From NCBI RefSeq assembly GCF_032854445.1, contig NC_088295.1, positions 84,800,644 to 84,864,643 on the forward strand: a stretch of DNA of 64,000 bases, in the 5' to 3' direction. Both the position numbers and the translations under genes were made by a program. The DNA is from Liolophura sinensis (Eukaryota; Mollusca; Polyplacophora; Chitonida; Chitonidae). A model generated the notes under the pieces. The model worked only from the letters and a program-made list of their open reading frames with translations. It had not been told where the DNA came from and ran no database searches. Positions 1-12,121 of the stretch are shown here, in pieces (position 1 is the first letter of the stretch; every line of letters starts with the position of its first letter).

Positions 1-186
1 GGAATCATCACTGTGGAAGGTATGTATAAAAAATACAGCAAATGAAAATGTCAGCAATGTAAAAGTTAATGAATGTGTTTACTCTGACAAAATGGTTACT
101 GCATATAACATGGAAGATATCCATGTAAATGATCTAAAGGAAAGTTACAACCTATATGTACAGTTAAAATGATTGAAAGGAATGTT
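1..186. other. Unassigned AT-rich sequence before the retroelement relic
   Basis: No reading frame here resembles the reverse transcriptase that should precede the retroelement fragment that follows. Either the element was broken at about position 187 by a deletion or insertion, or this stretch has decayed beyond recognition. Confidence 0.5.
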
Positions 187-206
187 AACTAAATTGATGA
201 AGTAAT

Positions 207-440
207 ATGGGTAATGGTGAAACGACAAGTGAAACCGACGATGAACGCTTAAAGGTTTTTAATACTGTATTGGCCAGAATTAACAAACATGGCACACGCC
301 TGAAGAAAGAGAAGTGTGCTTTTTTCCAGGACAAAACTGAATACTTAGGACATGTGATTGACAAAAATGGATTGCATACTTTTCCAGACAAAGTAAATGC
401 TATGATGAATGCACCAACACGAAAAGACCTTATAAATTAA
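207..440 (+). pseudogene. Gypsy reverse transcriptase fragment (palm end/thumb)
   Basis: A 77-codon open stretch carries the conserved end of a Ty3/gypsy reverse transcriptase. It has a degraded start corresponding to the region just after the YxDD box, then RLKKEKCAFF, TEYLGHVIDKNGLH and a PDKVNAM segment typical of the thumb. The catalytic YxDD box itself is not intact; the best trace is an IDE-like string near 194-205 in another frame. In the live element this enzyme copies the genomic RNA into DNA inside the virus-like particle. Here it is only a remnant, ended by a TAA where the family continues into RNase H. The methionine at 207 is not a natural start. Confidence 0.88.
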
Positions 441-1075
441 AGATCGTTAAAGGACTTTTGAACCATTATACCATCTTCTTACTTAACCTAGCCATAGTTC
501 TTCATCCGCTCTATAAACTGCAAAAGAAGGACAGGAAGTGGAAGTGGACTACGGAATTTGAAAAAGCCAAAGTTATGATTTCCTCGACAGATGTTATGGT
601 CCACTTTGGCAACAACTTACCAGTACGACTTGCATGTGATGCCATAGACGCAGTTATATCACATCTTATGCCTTACGATGATAAAAGACCCATTGTGCTT
701 GCTTCCAGATCACTGTTAAAGGCAGAAAACAATTACGCCCAAATTGAACGCGAAGGGTTAAGCTTTGTGTATGGTGTCAAGAAATTACCTCTTTGGACTT
801 CAATTCACATTAGTGACTGACCACAGTTACCGCTTTGGACGTCAATTCACATTAGTGACTGACCACAGTTACCTCTTTGGACGTCAATTCACATTAGTGA
901 CTGACCACAGTTACCTCTTTGGACGTCAATTCACATTAGTGACTGACCACAAATCACTTGTTTCTATTTTTTTACCAAACACTGGCATACCTGCACTAGC
1001 CGCCCAAAGAATGTAGCGTTGGGCGCTCATCCTTGCTAACCATGACTACACCATTGAGTACAGAATGGACTATCC
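441..1075 (+). pseudogene. Gypsy RNase H domain, frameshifted and with internal expansion
   Basis: The stretch starts with a connection segment (LLNHYTIFLLNLA, HPLYKLQKKDRKWKWT). It continues as a Ty3/gypsy RNase H domain with RLACDA (first catalytic Asp codon at 638-640), LASRSL, and NYAQIEREG holding the catalytic Glu. The last catalytic Asp is in QFTLVTDHKSL. The frame changes near 780-800, so the upstream frame stops at 820 while another frame carries on through the TDH motif to IPALAAQRM and a stop at 1014-1016. A tandem 42-bp expansion (789-956) repeats the TDH motif four times. RNase H would remove the RNA strand during reverse transcription. The frameshift and the expansion together show that this copy is dead. 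Confidence 0.88.
789..956 (+). repeat. 42-bp tandem repeat x4 inside the RNase H coding region
   Basis: Four adjacent 42-bp units begin at 789, 831, 873 and 915. They are nearly identical and each encodes LFGRQFTLVTDHSY or a close variant. Because 42 is a multiple of three, the reading frame passes through all copies. The last unit ends in TDHKSL, which is the normal family sequence, so it is probably the original and the three upstream copies are additions. Confidence 0.95.
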
Positions 1076-1084
1076 CGCTAATCA

Positions 1085-2320
1085 TTGGATGTGAATGTGC
1101 CGGGGCCAAAGCAAGTAGCAGATGTCTTCTCTTTGACCAAGACAGAGACACTACCAGTTACTGGCACAGAGATAGCAAAAGCTACTGGGAAGGACAGTAT
1201 ACTATCTCGTGTGTACTTGAACACCCTAAATAGAGGACTGAATGTGATGACCCAGAGTTATGTCAGTATTATACGAGGCGTGACGAAATCTCAATCAACC
1301 AAGGATGTCTTATGTGAGGAGTTCGAGTGATTGTGTTCCATTCAAACTGACAGTGTTCGAAGAACTATACAGCACTCATTCAGGAATCGTGCGAATGAAA
1401 ACCATCGCTAGAAGCTACGTACATTGGCCCAATATCAACAGTGAACTGGAAAATCTAACTAAAATCTAGACTGTCAGGGACTGCCTTAGTATCCGAAATA
1501 ACCCTGCCCCAACTGCTTTACACCTACGGCCATTTCCTGATAAGAAGTGGAAGAGGATTCATGTAGACTTTGCAGGTCCATTTCTGAACAAAATGTTCTT
1601 TGTAATAGTTGATGCACATTCGAAATGAGCAGAGATCTTTATCGCTGAATCTACAATCACAGAGAGAACCGTGCAACTTTTGCGAGACACAGTTTATCAC
1701 AGCAAGTGGTCAGTGACAACGGTCCAGAGCTTACATCAGATCAATTTCGTGACTTCACGGATACAAATGGTATTTGTTACATTAGGTCAGCACCGTATCA
1801 TCCTGCCACTAACGGTCAAACAGAACGATACATTGCAACAAAGAAGTCCAGTTAAAAAACAAACCGTTTCATAGTGTCAATAAAGAAGAACCTCGCAAAC
1901 TTCCTGTTGGGGTACCAAAACTCACCCCATGTGACTACCGGCGAATCCCCAGCAAAACTGTTTCTGGGTGAGAGTTACAAACGCGACTGGATCTAAGCCG
2001 CCCGGGCGTAGACTGTAGAGTACGTTCTGTACAGACACATGCGGTTCTTCAAAGGAAAGAGGCTATGCAAGAATTCATGGTTGATGATCTAGTGATGGTT
2101 CGTAGTTATTCCACAGGAAGGAAGTGGTTACCAGGACTTGTAACTAATCGACATGGATCTATTAACTATAGAAGTAAGACAGACAGCGATACATACAAAC
2201 GTCACATATAACAGACCATAGACAGAAATCTCCTTATCACACTCCACACAACAGTAACGGTCATGACAGGTGTTCACATAACGCTACCAATGTTCCTGCT
2301 TCCACAGAAAGGTGTTATCC
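1085..2320 (+). pseudogene. Gypsy integrase relic (zinc-binding, core, C-terminal module)
   Basis: After a linker (TGTEIAKATGKDSILSRV), the sequence shows a decayed H2C2 zinc-binding domain (HSGIVRMKTIARSYVHWP, 1376-1425). The catalytic core follows, with the first Asp in IHVDFAGPF, the second in VSDNGPELTSDQF and the Glu in ATNGQTER. Downstream are LLGYQNSPHVTTGESPAKLF and a C-terminal binding module (VDDLVMVRSYSTGRKWLPGLV to YKRH, about 2075-2210). Damage includes a stop at 1626-1628 where the family has Trp after HSK, loss of the segment between the first two core Asp residues, a stop in place of a zinc-ligand Cys near 1468, and several frame changes. Integrase would insert the cDNA into host DNA. 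This copy is non-functional. Confidence 0.9.
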
Positions 2321-2520
2321 TCAGGGAGAACGTAAATCTGTGCGCATGGATTAGTGAGTCTTACTCAGGGTAGTACCAGTAGTATTGTTCTCTGCAAGTT
2401 AATTGTAGATTACTGTTAAAATTATGTATTGTCCTTTAAGTTTCCTTGTTTGCCATTGTGTAATGAAATTTCAGTGATTTAAAAAAAGGTTTGATAAAGT
2501 AACAAAAGTTGTTATGTTCA

Positions 2521-2537
2521 GAATAAGAAGGGAAGAA
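2521..2537 (+). promoter_or_regulatory. Polypurine tract of the gypsy element
   Basis: A run of purines broken by a single T lies directly before the TG that starts the LTR. This is where RNase H leaves the primer for plus-strand DNA synthesis. The call rests on its position and composition. Confidence 0.7.
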
Positions 2538-2723
2538 TGTTATATATGTGTCATATAAAGTATATGGGAAGTAACTCTGTATGTTCAAGGCACTAAGAGG
2601 GATAACTCTATATATGTGGGAATGAAAACATTTCCAGTTTGTACCTCCAAATGGTTGTCAGGTGTTGCGGAAATATATTACCATCCTAATATTCGTCCCT
2701 GCTAGACGGACTGAGACATAACA
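2538..2723 (+). repeat. 3' LTR of the gypsy element (about 186 bp)
   Basis: The segment starts TGTTAT and ends ATAACA, a perfect 6-bp inverted repeat with the canonical TG..CA ends, and it follows the polypurine tract without a gap. It contains two TATA-like strings (about 2552 and 2607). The 5' LTR is not in the window, so the boundary cannot be confirmed by comparison; the right end could be off. Confidence 0.65.
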
Positions 2724-5700
2724 ACTTTAACATCATGAATGAGAAAAAGTGTTCTAACTCCATTTTCCTTGCAATAATAGAACCTTCCAACATATCGATG
2801 AGTAGAGCTCGTGTTGTTACGTGTCACTGACACAAGAGAGTTTTGGAAGCGAGTATGACTGATTTTACAGAGAGTTGAATTCAGGTTCGCTAAAAGAAAT
2901 AGACTATAGTTTATTTGACAAGAGAGTTATAATTAAGACGTACCTGGAGACCTAGCATCAAACCAGAGTCTGATGATACCTATCTTTAAAAATGGTGCTT
3001 GTCACTGCCTTGAATGGCGCTCGGCACTGAGAAGTTAGAGCAAGAAAACAAAACGGTTGGCCTGGTGTCAGTATAATGGGACTGGGTAGGTGTCAGGTAT
3101 GGTGTCTTCGGCATGATAGTTCAGTGACGGCATCGTTTTAGTGGTATGGTCTGGCCCTGCCACAAGAAGACACATTAATGGCACATACTTGTTTTATCCT
3201 CTTAACCGAATACCAAGAAAGTGCCATCATTTCCAATTTAAGTCTTAGAGATTGATCAAGAATCTGCTGCTTTGGATGGGTGACTGTAGGGATAGGAGAT
3301 GCGCGGGTGATGTATCTAAACACTGGGCTATCGCAGTTCGAGGACATTGTACTATGTTATAACATAACAAACCTGTTGAATTCAGTTGGTCAGTATTAAA
3401 TGGTTTTCTAACACAGTGATTAGGTGATATGTTTAATGTAATGCAGTTGAATGTAAAATTACTTTATCTTTTGCTTTTTAAAATATTAATTCTTCGAACA
3501 AGACGTTAGTACTTTACACTTGGTTCACACACTTGTTTGTTGTACTGGCTAGACTTAGACTGTTCAAGGAAAAAAATCACCATTAATACTACTTTCAATT
3601 TTGAAATTTCATTTTTGTTTCACAATATTTGTGTATCGTTCGTAAATATAGGTGAAGTGGCGCCAGGTGCTGTGAGATTAACATCCAAATGCACATAAAC
3701 AATAACAGAAGCGGAATTTGTTCAAACTATATTTTTAATTAATAATGTGACTATTAACATTTACTGCTGAACATCCATCTTATAGATAGAGCAGATTGCT
3801 GTTATCGAAAGGTACGAAATGCGGCTGTCAGGCTTATTTTATCAGCGCTCATCTACAGTTATGTGCCTTGATTTGTTTTGTCACAGACTAATTGTGAGTG
3901 ACAGTACTGTCGTCTGGGTGTGTTATACCTTAGATGTACTTCAACATACTCGAACCAGTCACATCGGACAATTAACAGTACGATTTGAATTAGACATCCC
4001 TGTCAGGCTGATTTCCATGTACTCCACTATATTCCCCAGCATTGGAGCTGGCCCGTCCCAGCCTCTTGCATTAAAGCTGTCTCTTCGTTGGAATGAACTA
4101 TAGTAATTTTATGTCCTGGGCAGGGGTAATAACAGCCTTTACTAACATGGGATATTTTGTTGATGCTGGTAAAAGCCAGGCCCGTTATTACAGGCTGATA
4201 ACGCGGAGATTCCACGTAATTAAGGTGATAAAGCATGCGTTACCTCTTTATCGTAAGACAGGCGTTATCGATGCTTTGTGATATTGCCACGTAAGCCACC
4301 GCATAAAACCAAAAATTAAACACTGAGTCATACCTAGAAATATTTAAAACAACTCCTCGGTGCTTTTCGCTAAAGCTCTCCATGGGTTACTTAGACAGTT
4401 TGCATCTTCTACTTTGTCATGTGACAATCGTTTTTGATCCTGCTTAACATTACACACGGTATTCATCACAGGAGAGCTTTTACATTAGCAGAAGGATAAA
4501 ACATAGCGGTGACCAGAAAGAAAACATCTTAACCTGTTTTAACCTTACTTTATTTCACAACACGGACTATAATTTGCATTAAAGAAAGGTGTAGAAAAGA
4601 AAACTAAAAGAATTGCAAATGAAGTTGGAGAGTTCATATAAGAAAATCAACTAATTTTTCTATCTGGATGAAGTGGGAATAACACATCCTGTTGCTGTTG
4701 CACTCATTTGTTTTCCTTTTCGTGATAAATAACATAGTGTTCTCTAAGTGGTCATCGTTTTACGAATATTTTCTTGCATTGGATCACTCTGTGCAATGTG
4801 ATCATTACGTCTGAGTAGAATATGAGTGAAATTTTCAATCGATATAAATCATTTGAATTCTAAATCTCGATCTTAACTTGTTAAGCAACAAACAATCAAC
4901 AAAACGTATGTGTCATTATCCATTAACAGCGTGATTCGTTACTCTGTCAATGTTCTGACAATTTAATGTATAGCAGCGCTCAACCATCATGGAGTTAGTT
5001 TGTAATATGGCCTTTCTGTTAATACTGATACACCATCGCCGCCCAAAAGAGAATCTGATACGAAAGACCTTTGGCATATTTGTAAATTATCCTGATCAGT
5101 CACCGACAACATCATCAAATGCGATAATTTCTGACTGGGGCATGTTTGTTCCTCGGTTAACGAGTCTGATAACGGGTGATTTGCGTTATCCATAGCGCAG
5201 TGTCCTACCACTAGGGGGCGAACGGCTTGGGGTAAGGTGAGTGTATCACGTGATGGTAGTGCCTAATGGCGGCCGATTTGTGATCCTGATAAAGCAAGGA
5301 TAGGGCAGAGGTTGGCCATGGCGGCATTCAATCACCAGGATCAGTGACCAGTGTACTGGGTGACGACAGTTAATAGGGAAGCTGTCTTATCGCAAATGGC
5401 AGCGCGCTTTATCTTATAGATTAATGAGTACAACTTGTCAGTTGGCATAGAAACCATCTTGAGGGATATAAATGACGCATTTGTCGAATATTCAGCATGA
5501 AAAGGTATTTTAAACCAAAGTCAGATAACATGATGGAGGACACAAAACACTCGAATTGGGTTTGTCATTGACAACATATGTAACTGTTTCCAGATGAATG
5601 TTCTTCTTGCGTACTTCTTGCACAAGTATACTCGGAACCAGATGGCTTCGAGTCCAGTGGCTTCTGGATCGATTCTTTGAACAACAGTCGGGCAGTTGTA

Positions 5701-7989
5701 CTGCAAATCGACCCTGATCACTTCTTCCCAGACTCTTCCTCATTTAGCGATAGTCTACACACGTTTGTGGAGACACATCAATTAGAATAGGGTAGACCCT
5801 TGTTGGACGTGGGCAGCTCACTTAAACGCCAAATCATAGGGTGTGAATGCGTGCCGTGACCTCAATCAAAAGTGAGTCCCGTCGGAGCTATAGATGGGAA
5901 AGCGACCATGTTCAATCTGTGCTAAGTCCTCTGGTTTTGTTGGATTGGAGCAAAGCCGTGCGAAGATTTACCACCAAATGACATCCTTTCACCCTCAGTT
6001 TGTGGTTATTATCCCAAGTCGGTTCCCTACTAGCCCATGTCTGTCGTGCAGACATTGTAAAACCTTTGGTATTCCAGTCCGAAGCTGTAGTACACAAGGC
6101 AAAGTAATATCTGATGTTCTCAGAGCTTATCTTATCGTTTCCCTTTCCCCAGAATTATAGCTTCTTGGGTCTATCGAATTTATTCCTGTCCACGACATGC
6201 CTGGGAATAGGCCCGGACTTTTCTATTTTTGGCTGATAAACGGAACAAAACAGTTTGCTTCGAGACGCCTTTTGGAGAAAGCAAATAGCAATTTGGGGTC
6301 GTCAGTGTGTATCAGGCGGTCAGATGCATAGACGTAGACCCCTGCCAGAGTACATTGAGTATAAGAATAAGAGGAGAAGAGTTTATCTCGAATCAGAGCT
6401 GATCAATTTTTGCTTGAATTCCTGTTTACATTGCCTCTTCATGGCTGAGAACAAATTGCATGCCTTATGGTTGGAATCCCTTCTAACGGCTTCTTTATCG
6501 ATTCGACAGAGCGGGACATGAAAGCTATCTTCAGGCTGTCGGTGCTAGCTTCACTCCTTCAACAATTAAAGTCAAACACCATTTCCCTGATAACATCCCC
6601 AGTTTCAATAGCATGGCGCTCCAATCACTGGTGGGAAACTTGGGGAAATGTATTCCAGGCCACAGCAAACTTGCATTATATGTATCACTGCTGGAATTGA
6701 GTCAATTCCTGGGAAGAGGGAATACACAATGTATTCGGTTTAGACAATGGAGACAGTCTAGGCGGAGGTGGGTGATTTTTTTTTAGCTCAATATACATTT
6801 GTTTCTTACATTAAAAAGGAACAGTGAGAAAACACCGTCAAGACATACTCTACTGGAAGTCCTTACAATCTGGGGTTGTACGTTATGACGAAGGTAGAAC
6901 AGCGCGATAAGAGAGTTTGTGACACCATTTTGATTTATATGATTGTTGCTTGTGACACCATTTTGAAGGACTGGGCTAGACACCGGTTTAATCGAATGTC
7001 TAACCATATCTTAAAAGGAAGAGTTCGGCCTCGGTTGGCCGGGGAACCTTGATGGCCTTATGCAGATCATTTTAACAAGGACAAGTATGGTTTTAGGGCG
7101 TATGTGGTCAAATCAAGCAGTTGTGTCAATAGACTTCATATTGGTTCAGTCCTCGTGATGGATTGGCGGGTGTGTCAGGTCTGTTTCAGTTCTGCTCCGC
7201 CTCCTATAGACGTGGATATGAAGATGTGATTGATTGGCGTATAATGTTGCCGTTTTTCCCGCCTCTGTAAAATGGTAATATTTTCTTTTTCAAAGAAAGT
7301 ATAAAATAGCAGCATAAAGACAGCTGGATTCTGACTAAAGTGGTTACAGTTTTCAATCCCGTGTAAGTGGTTCTCTCGGAAAAATCCGTGTTTCGTTTTA
7401 AATTCCTAAATACCATGTGGCCATTAAGAAAAGGAGACACAATGGTGGCTAAGGAGTGGTTCGAACCCTTGTTTTATACTCTTCCCGTGAGTCAACTCTT
7501 GCTCAAAAACAGTTGAAGCAGGGAGTACGTGGCGTGCCCACTGAGAGAATCGAGGCACCTGCTGAGTGCCTCGAATGAACCGTCTGGCAAAATGCCTGCC
7601 TTAGGGACGCCACCTCGTGGACGAACTATTTGCCAGATTAATGTACGTGCCAGATCTTGGATTCTTTTTTCCTGTCCTGCAGTAAAATATATTTCAGCCA
7701 ATTTGTAACAAATAATCAGAGATGTACCGTCCTGGAGCGGTAAGAGATAACACTGTGGATTTATGGTCGGGTCAGATAGGGTGAAACAAGATCTATTGCC
7801 GTGATATCCATCTTTATGACAAATAAAACATTTTTTTTCTGTCTCTTGTACAGGGATTTGTTAGAAATTACATGTCTGCTGCTGTTGAGAATAAAGATAT
7901 TATATCGCTCTACCTTAGCGGAGAAAATGCTATCATAACATCTGCACTATTGTGGTGGCTAGCATCTACTATGTACATACACTTTCACT
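2724..7989. other. Gene-free stretch, nothing recognised
   Basis: All open frames here are below 95 codons and none resembles a known domain. Frames at 3819-4103 (94 codons) and 5894-6160 (88 codons) have no family signature. A 16-bp string, TGTGACACCATTTTGA, occurs twice about 40 bp apart near 6920 and 6955. No RNA gene, splice-consistent exon set or mobile element was seen. Confidence 0.5.
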
Positions 7990-10640
7990 GTGGTAAGGGC
8001 GCACACTGATATGTTATACATTTACTGTTATATGGGCGAGCACTCATATGTTTCACTAACTTCACTATTTGGGTGGTAAATATTTGCACTATCTTCAATA
8101 ATGTAGTGATGGGCACTGATATTTTACAGTATCTTCACTGTTGTAAATTTTAGTGCTGAAACATTACTCTCTTCTCAAATACGGTGGTAAGCATTGACAT
8201 GTAACACGAACTTCGCCATTGTCGTGGTAAATATTACACAGCCTTCGCCAGTACGGTTTTGGGCATTGAATTTCACTGAAGCATTACACTATCTTCATTG
8301 TTGTAGGGATGAGCATTAAAACATTAAATCATCTTCATTGTTGTAAGAATAAGCGTTGAATCATCAAGCTATCTTCAATGTTGTAAGGTGAGCAAGGAAA
8401 CATCACACTATCTTCATTGTTGTAAGGGTGAACAATGAAACATCACACTACCTTCAGTATTGTAAGGGAAAGTATTGAAACATTACACTGTCTTCAATGT
8501 TGTAAGGATAAGCATTTAAACGCCACACTGTCTTTACTGCTGGAAGGGTCAGCAATGGCACGTCACACTATCTCCACACTTGTAGAGGTGAGCCTTGAGA
8601 CATCACACTATCTTCGCTGTTGTAAGGGTGAGCGCTGAAACATTGCACTATCTCCATTGTTGTAAGGGTGAGCGCTAAAACATCACACTATCTTCTCTGT
8701 TGTAAGAGTGAGCGCTGAAACATTGCACTATCTCCATTGTTGCAAGGGTGAGTCTTGAGACATCACATTATCTTCGCTGTTGTAAGGGTGAGCGCTGAAA
8801 CTTCACACTATCTTCTCTGTTGTAAGGGTGAGCATCGACACATCACACTGTCTCCATTGTTGTAAAGGTGACCATTTAGATATCATGCCATCTTCAATGT
8901 TGTAAGGGTGAGATTGAGACATCACGCTGTCTCCACTGTTGTAAGGATAAGCATTTAGACATCACACTATCTCAACTGTTGTAAGGGTGTGCCTTGAGAC
9001 ATCACAATATCTTCAATGTTGTAATGGTGAGCACTGACACATCACACCATCTCCATTGTTGTAAAGGTGAGCACTTAGATATCATGCTATCTTCAATGTT
9101 GTAATGGTGAGCATTGAGACATCACAATGTCTCCGTTGTTGTAAAGGTGAGCATTTAGGTATCACGCTATCTTCAGTGTTGTAAGGGTGAGCCCTGAGAT
9201 ATCGCACTATCTGCACTGTTGTAAGGATGAGCAATCAGACATCGTACTATCTTCATAGTTGTAAGAGTTGAACTTTGATATGGAATTCATGCCTGGAATA
9301 TCCACTGTCTACCCGGCATCATTGAAAACTGATGACCGCTTCTCTCTTGTGTGTTACCGGCTTTATTTCTTGTTTGTATAATTTCTTACATACCTTTGTC
9401 TTTGGGAGTTAGTGTTAAACGTTGTTTTTGAAATGGATGTTACGATTATCGACTTGGAACGCCCTTTACGGACTACGAATAGTATACGAATGTCGGACAT
9501 GACGCGTATATTTAGATATCACGCTATCTTCAATTTTGTAATGGTGAGCATTTAGATATCACTGTTGTAAGGGTGAGCATTGACACATCACGATATCTCC
9601 ACTGTTGTAGGGGTGAGGATTCAGACATCACACTATCTCCACTGTTGTAAGGATGAGCATTCAGTCATCAGACTATCCTCATTGTTGTAAGGGTGAACAT
9701 TTAGATATCACACTATCTTCACTGTTGTATGGGTGAGCACTAAAACATTGCAATATTTTCCTTTTTGTAAGGGTGAGCCTTCAAACATCGCACTATCTGC
9801 TTTGTTGTGAGGATGAGCATTCAGACAGCAGACTATTTTCATTGTTGTAAGGGTGAGCATTTAGATATCACGCTATTTTCAATGTTGTAATGATGAGCAT
9901 TGACACATCACACTATATTCAGTGTTGTAATGGTAAGCACTAAAACATTACAATATCTTCAATGTTGTAAGGGTGAGCACTAAAACGTTACAATATGTTT
10001 ACTGTTGTAAGGGTGAGCATTTAGACATCACACTATCTTCATTGTTGTAAAGGTGAGCATGGAAACATCACACTATATCCACTGTTGTAAGAACCAGCAT
10101 TCAGACATCAGACTATCGTCATTGTTGTAAGGGTGAGCATTTAGATATCACACTGTCTTCACGGTTGTAATGGTGAGCATTGGCATATCACATAATCTTC
10201 ATTGTTGTAATGGTAAGCACTAAAACATTACAATATCTTCAATGTTTTAAGGGTGAGATTGAGACATCACGCTATCTCCACTGTTGTAGGGGTGATCATT
10301 TAGATATCACACAATCTCAGCTGTTGTAAGGGTTGTTGTATAGGTAAGCATTTGGATATCACATTGTCTCCATAAAGGTAAGCATTTAGATATCAGGCTA
10401 TCTTCAGTGTTGTAGGGCTGAGCATTTAGACATCACACTATCTCCACTGTTGTCAGGGTGAGCCTTGAGACATCGCACTATCTTCGCTGTTGTAAGGGTG
10501 AGTGCTGAAACATCACACTGTTTTCACTGTTGTAATGGTGAACGCTGAAACATTACAATATCCTTACTAATGCGATGATGGACATTGATATCTTCACTGT
10601 TTTCGGGGTGGACACTGACACTGACTAACATGGTGGTAAG
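7990..10640. repeat. 40-bp minisatellite, roughly 55-60 units, with an interruption
   Basis: The consensus unit reads roughly CATCACACTATCTTCA, then TTGTTGTAAGGGTGAGCATT and a short GA-rich end, 40 bp in all. From 8282 to about 9270 the units keep strict register (starts at 8282, 8322, 8362, then 8401, 8441 and so on), with only two 1-bp losses. A second block runs from about 9505 to 10590, with register from 9586 to 10265. The outer units (7990-8280 and after 10305) are more diverged or irregular, as expected when arrays are homogenised mainly in the middle. Some parts show an 80-bp or 160-bp higher-order pattern (8601-8800). Short open frames inside it have no coding meaning. Confidence 0.97.
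9273..9504. other. Non-repeat segment interrupting the 40-bp array
   Basis: About 230 bp bear no resemblance to the repeat unit. I saw no terminal inverted repeats, no tRNA-like promoter boxes and no clear target duplication. It could be an inserted element, a decayed block of units, or unique DNA between two arrays of common origin. Confidence 0.6.
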
Positions 10641-12121
10641 TGGTATGAACGTTTTGTTTCGTCCCCTCTTAGTGGTGGACATGAAAATATTACACGATAT
10701 TTGTTTCTGTGGTGATGTAAATCAATTTTTCCAAGTGGAAATGGAGGCATGGAATATGTGCCCCCTCTCCCTGGCTTGTAATCACTAGCACTGGTTATTA
10801 TGAAACGGGTATGTTGTTCTCATAGTTTATTATTAGCGAGGCGATATTATTACCGTCCCCATAGGGAGAGTAGAGTATTAGGGCATATCGTCGCCTTTAT
10901 AGGTTATGTGAACATTAACTTATCCTCTTCTGAAGTCTTGAGGGACGTTAATTGAACAAAATCTGAACTGGTCATTCCAAACCATTTTCATTTAAGCGAT
11001 TATTTAAATGTCTCTCTTAATATCGTAACATGTTTTGGAATATAGTGCATAAAAGCCACCATGTCACTGACAGAAGTTAAAGATTTTCGAGGCGGCATAT
11101 ACTAGAGATCCGATCTCATCTCAGCCGAATGTGCGGCAAGATGCTGCCATGGGGTTTGGTCGATTTTATCGCCGACTTATCGGTCTCAGTGATTAATGGC
11201 ACGAATCCGTCGGTTAAAGTCATAAAGCAATTGCTTGTCCTTGAGATCGCGTTCTGATGACCTGAACTGACAGACTGCGTGGCTAGTCCGAGGACTATTG
11301 GGTCAAATGATCGATGGCAGGTCCACAATCCAATCCCTGTCACGTTCTCATTTACCTAAAACTCATAAATGTCACTGTATCTACCGATGATTACACGCTA
11401 ATCATAGTAACGCCTCTCTTGAGTTTCATCTTGCACAATTCCAGCTTTTCTACATGGTCCACCACGACTAAGGCGCAATGCGCTGTTGTAATCTCTGGTG
11501 TAATCTTTGGTCTGAATTGTCCTAGTATAACACAGTCATGAGAATTTGTGCCTCACTTTGTGTTTATTGGCTCTTGTGCGAGCAATTAAATGATGTTCTT
11601 AGCACATGAATCGCTCGTGTGCTTTTCTTTTCACGAAATGAGTTGCCAAATATATAGATCAGACGTAGCGTTTATGCCTGTAACACTATTTGACGAAGAT
11701 TCCCTCCCAAAGCAAATAAGCCTTTCAATCCCGAGGCTCTGATAAATTCATCACAAAACAGTTTTGTGGTCCGACGAGACTGTTGAGCAAACATTGCCTG
11801 TATCAGCCAGATACTTTCATTAAACACAGTGTTGTATTTGCTGTTGTTGTACGTGTGCCTTACGTGACTTCAGCCAGCCGGCGCCTTGAGTGAAAGAGCG
11901 AACACGTATTTGTTTTGCCTGCACAGTGTTAGGACTTTTGAAACTTTGGCAGAAATTCTAGCAAAATGTGTTACTTGGTATTGTCTGAGTTGTATTAAAC
12001 AGAAAAACAAACAATAAATATTGAAGCACATAACTGCACATGGGTATGCACTTAGATATATTGTCATGGAGCATGTTCTTTTCCGTCATTTTCTTCATGT
12101 CTTTCAAGTTATTATTTATCT
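10641..12121. other. Gene-free stretch, nothing recognised
   Basis: There are only short open frames (75 codons or fewer) without domain resemblance. No repeats or RNA genes were recognised. Confidence 0.5.

Larger units (their letters stand above)
187..2723 (+). mobile_element. Ty3/gypsy LTR retrotransposon, 5'-truncated decayed relic
   Basis: The parts lie in the order expected of a Ty3/gypsy pol gene: end of reverse transcriptase, RNase H, linker, integrase zinc-binding and core domains, integrase C-terminal module, polypurine tract and 3' LTR. The matching protein segments are spread over all three forward frames and split by several stops, so the copy cannot encode a working polyprotein. 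Gag, protease, most of reverse transcriptase and the 5' LTR are not seen. The order and the wording of the motifs (YLGHVID, LACDA, TDHK, VDFAGPF, DNGPE, ATNGQTER, TGESPAKLF) make the family call strong. The insertion age cannot be measured because only one LTR is present. Confidence 0.93.

Noticed and set aside
185-391. 68-codon minus frame opposite the reverse transcriptase fragment
   Set aside because: It is an antisense shadow of the clearly recognisable gypsy sequence on the plus strand.
7990-10640. CRISPR-like array
   Set aside because: There is a continuous 40-bp tandem repeat with no alternating spacers, in eukaryotic-type DNA.
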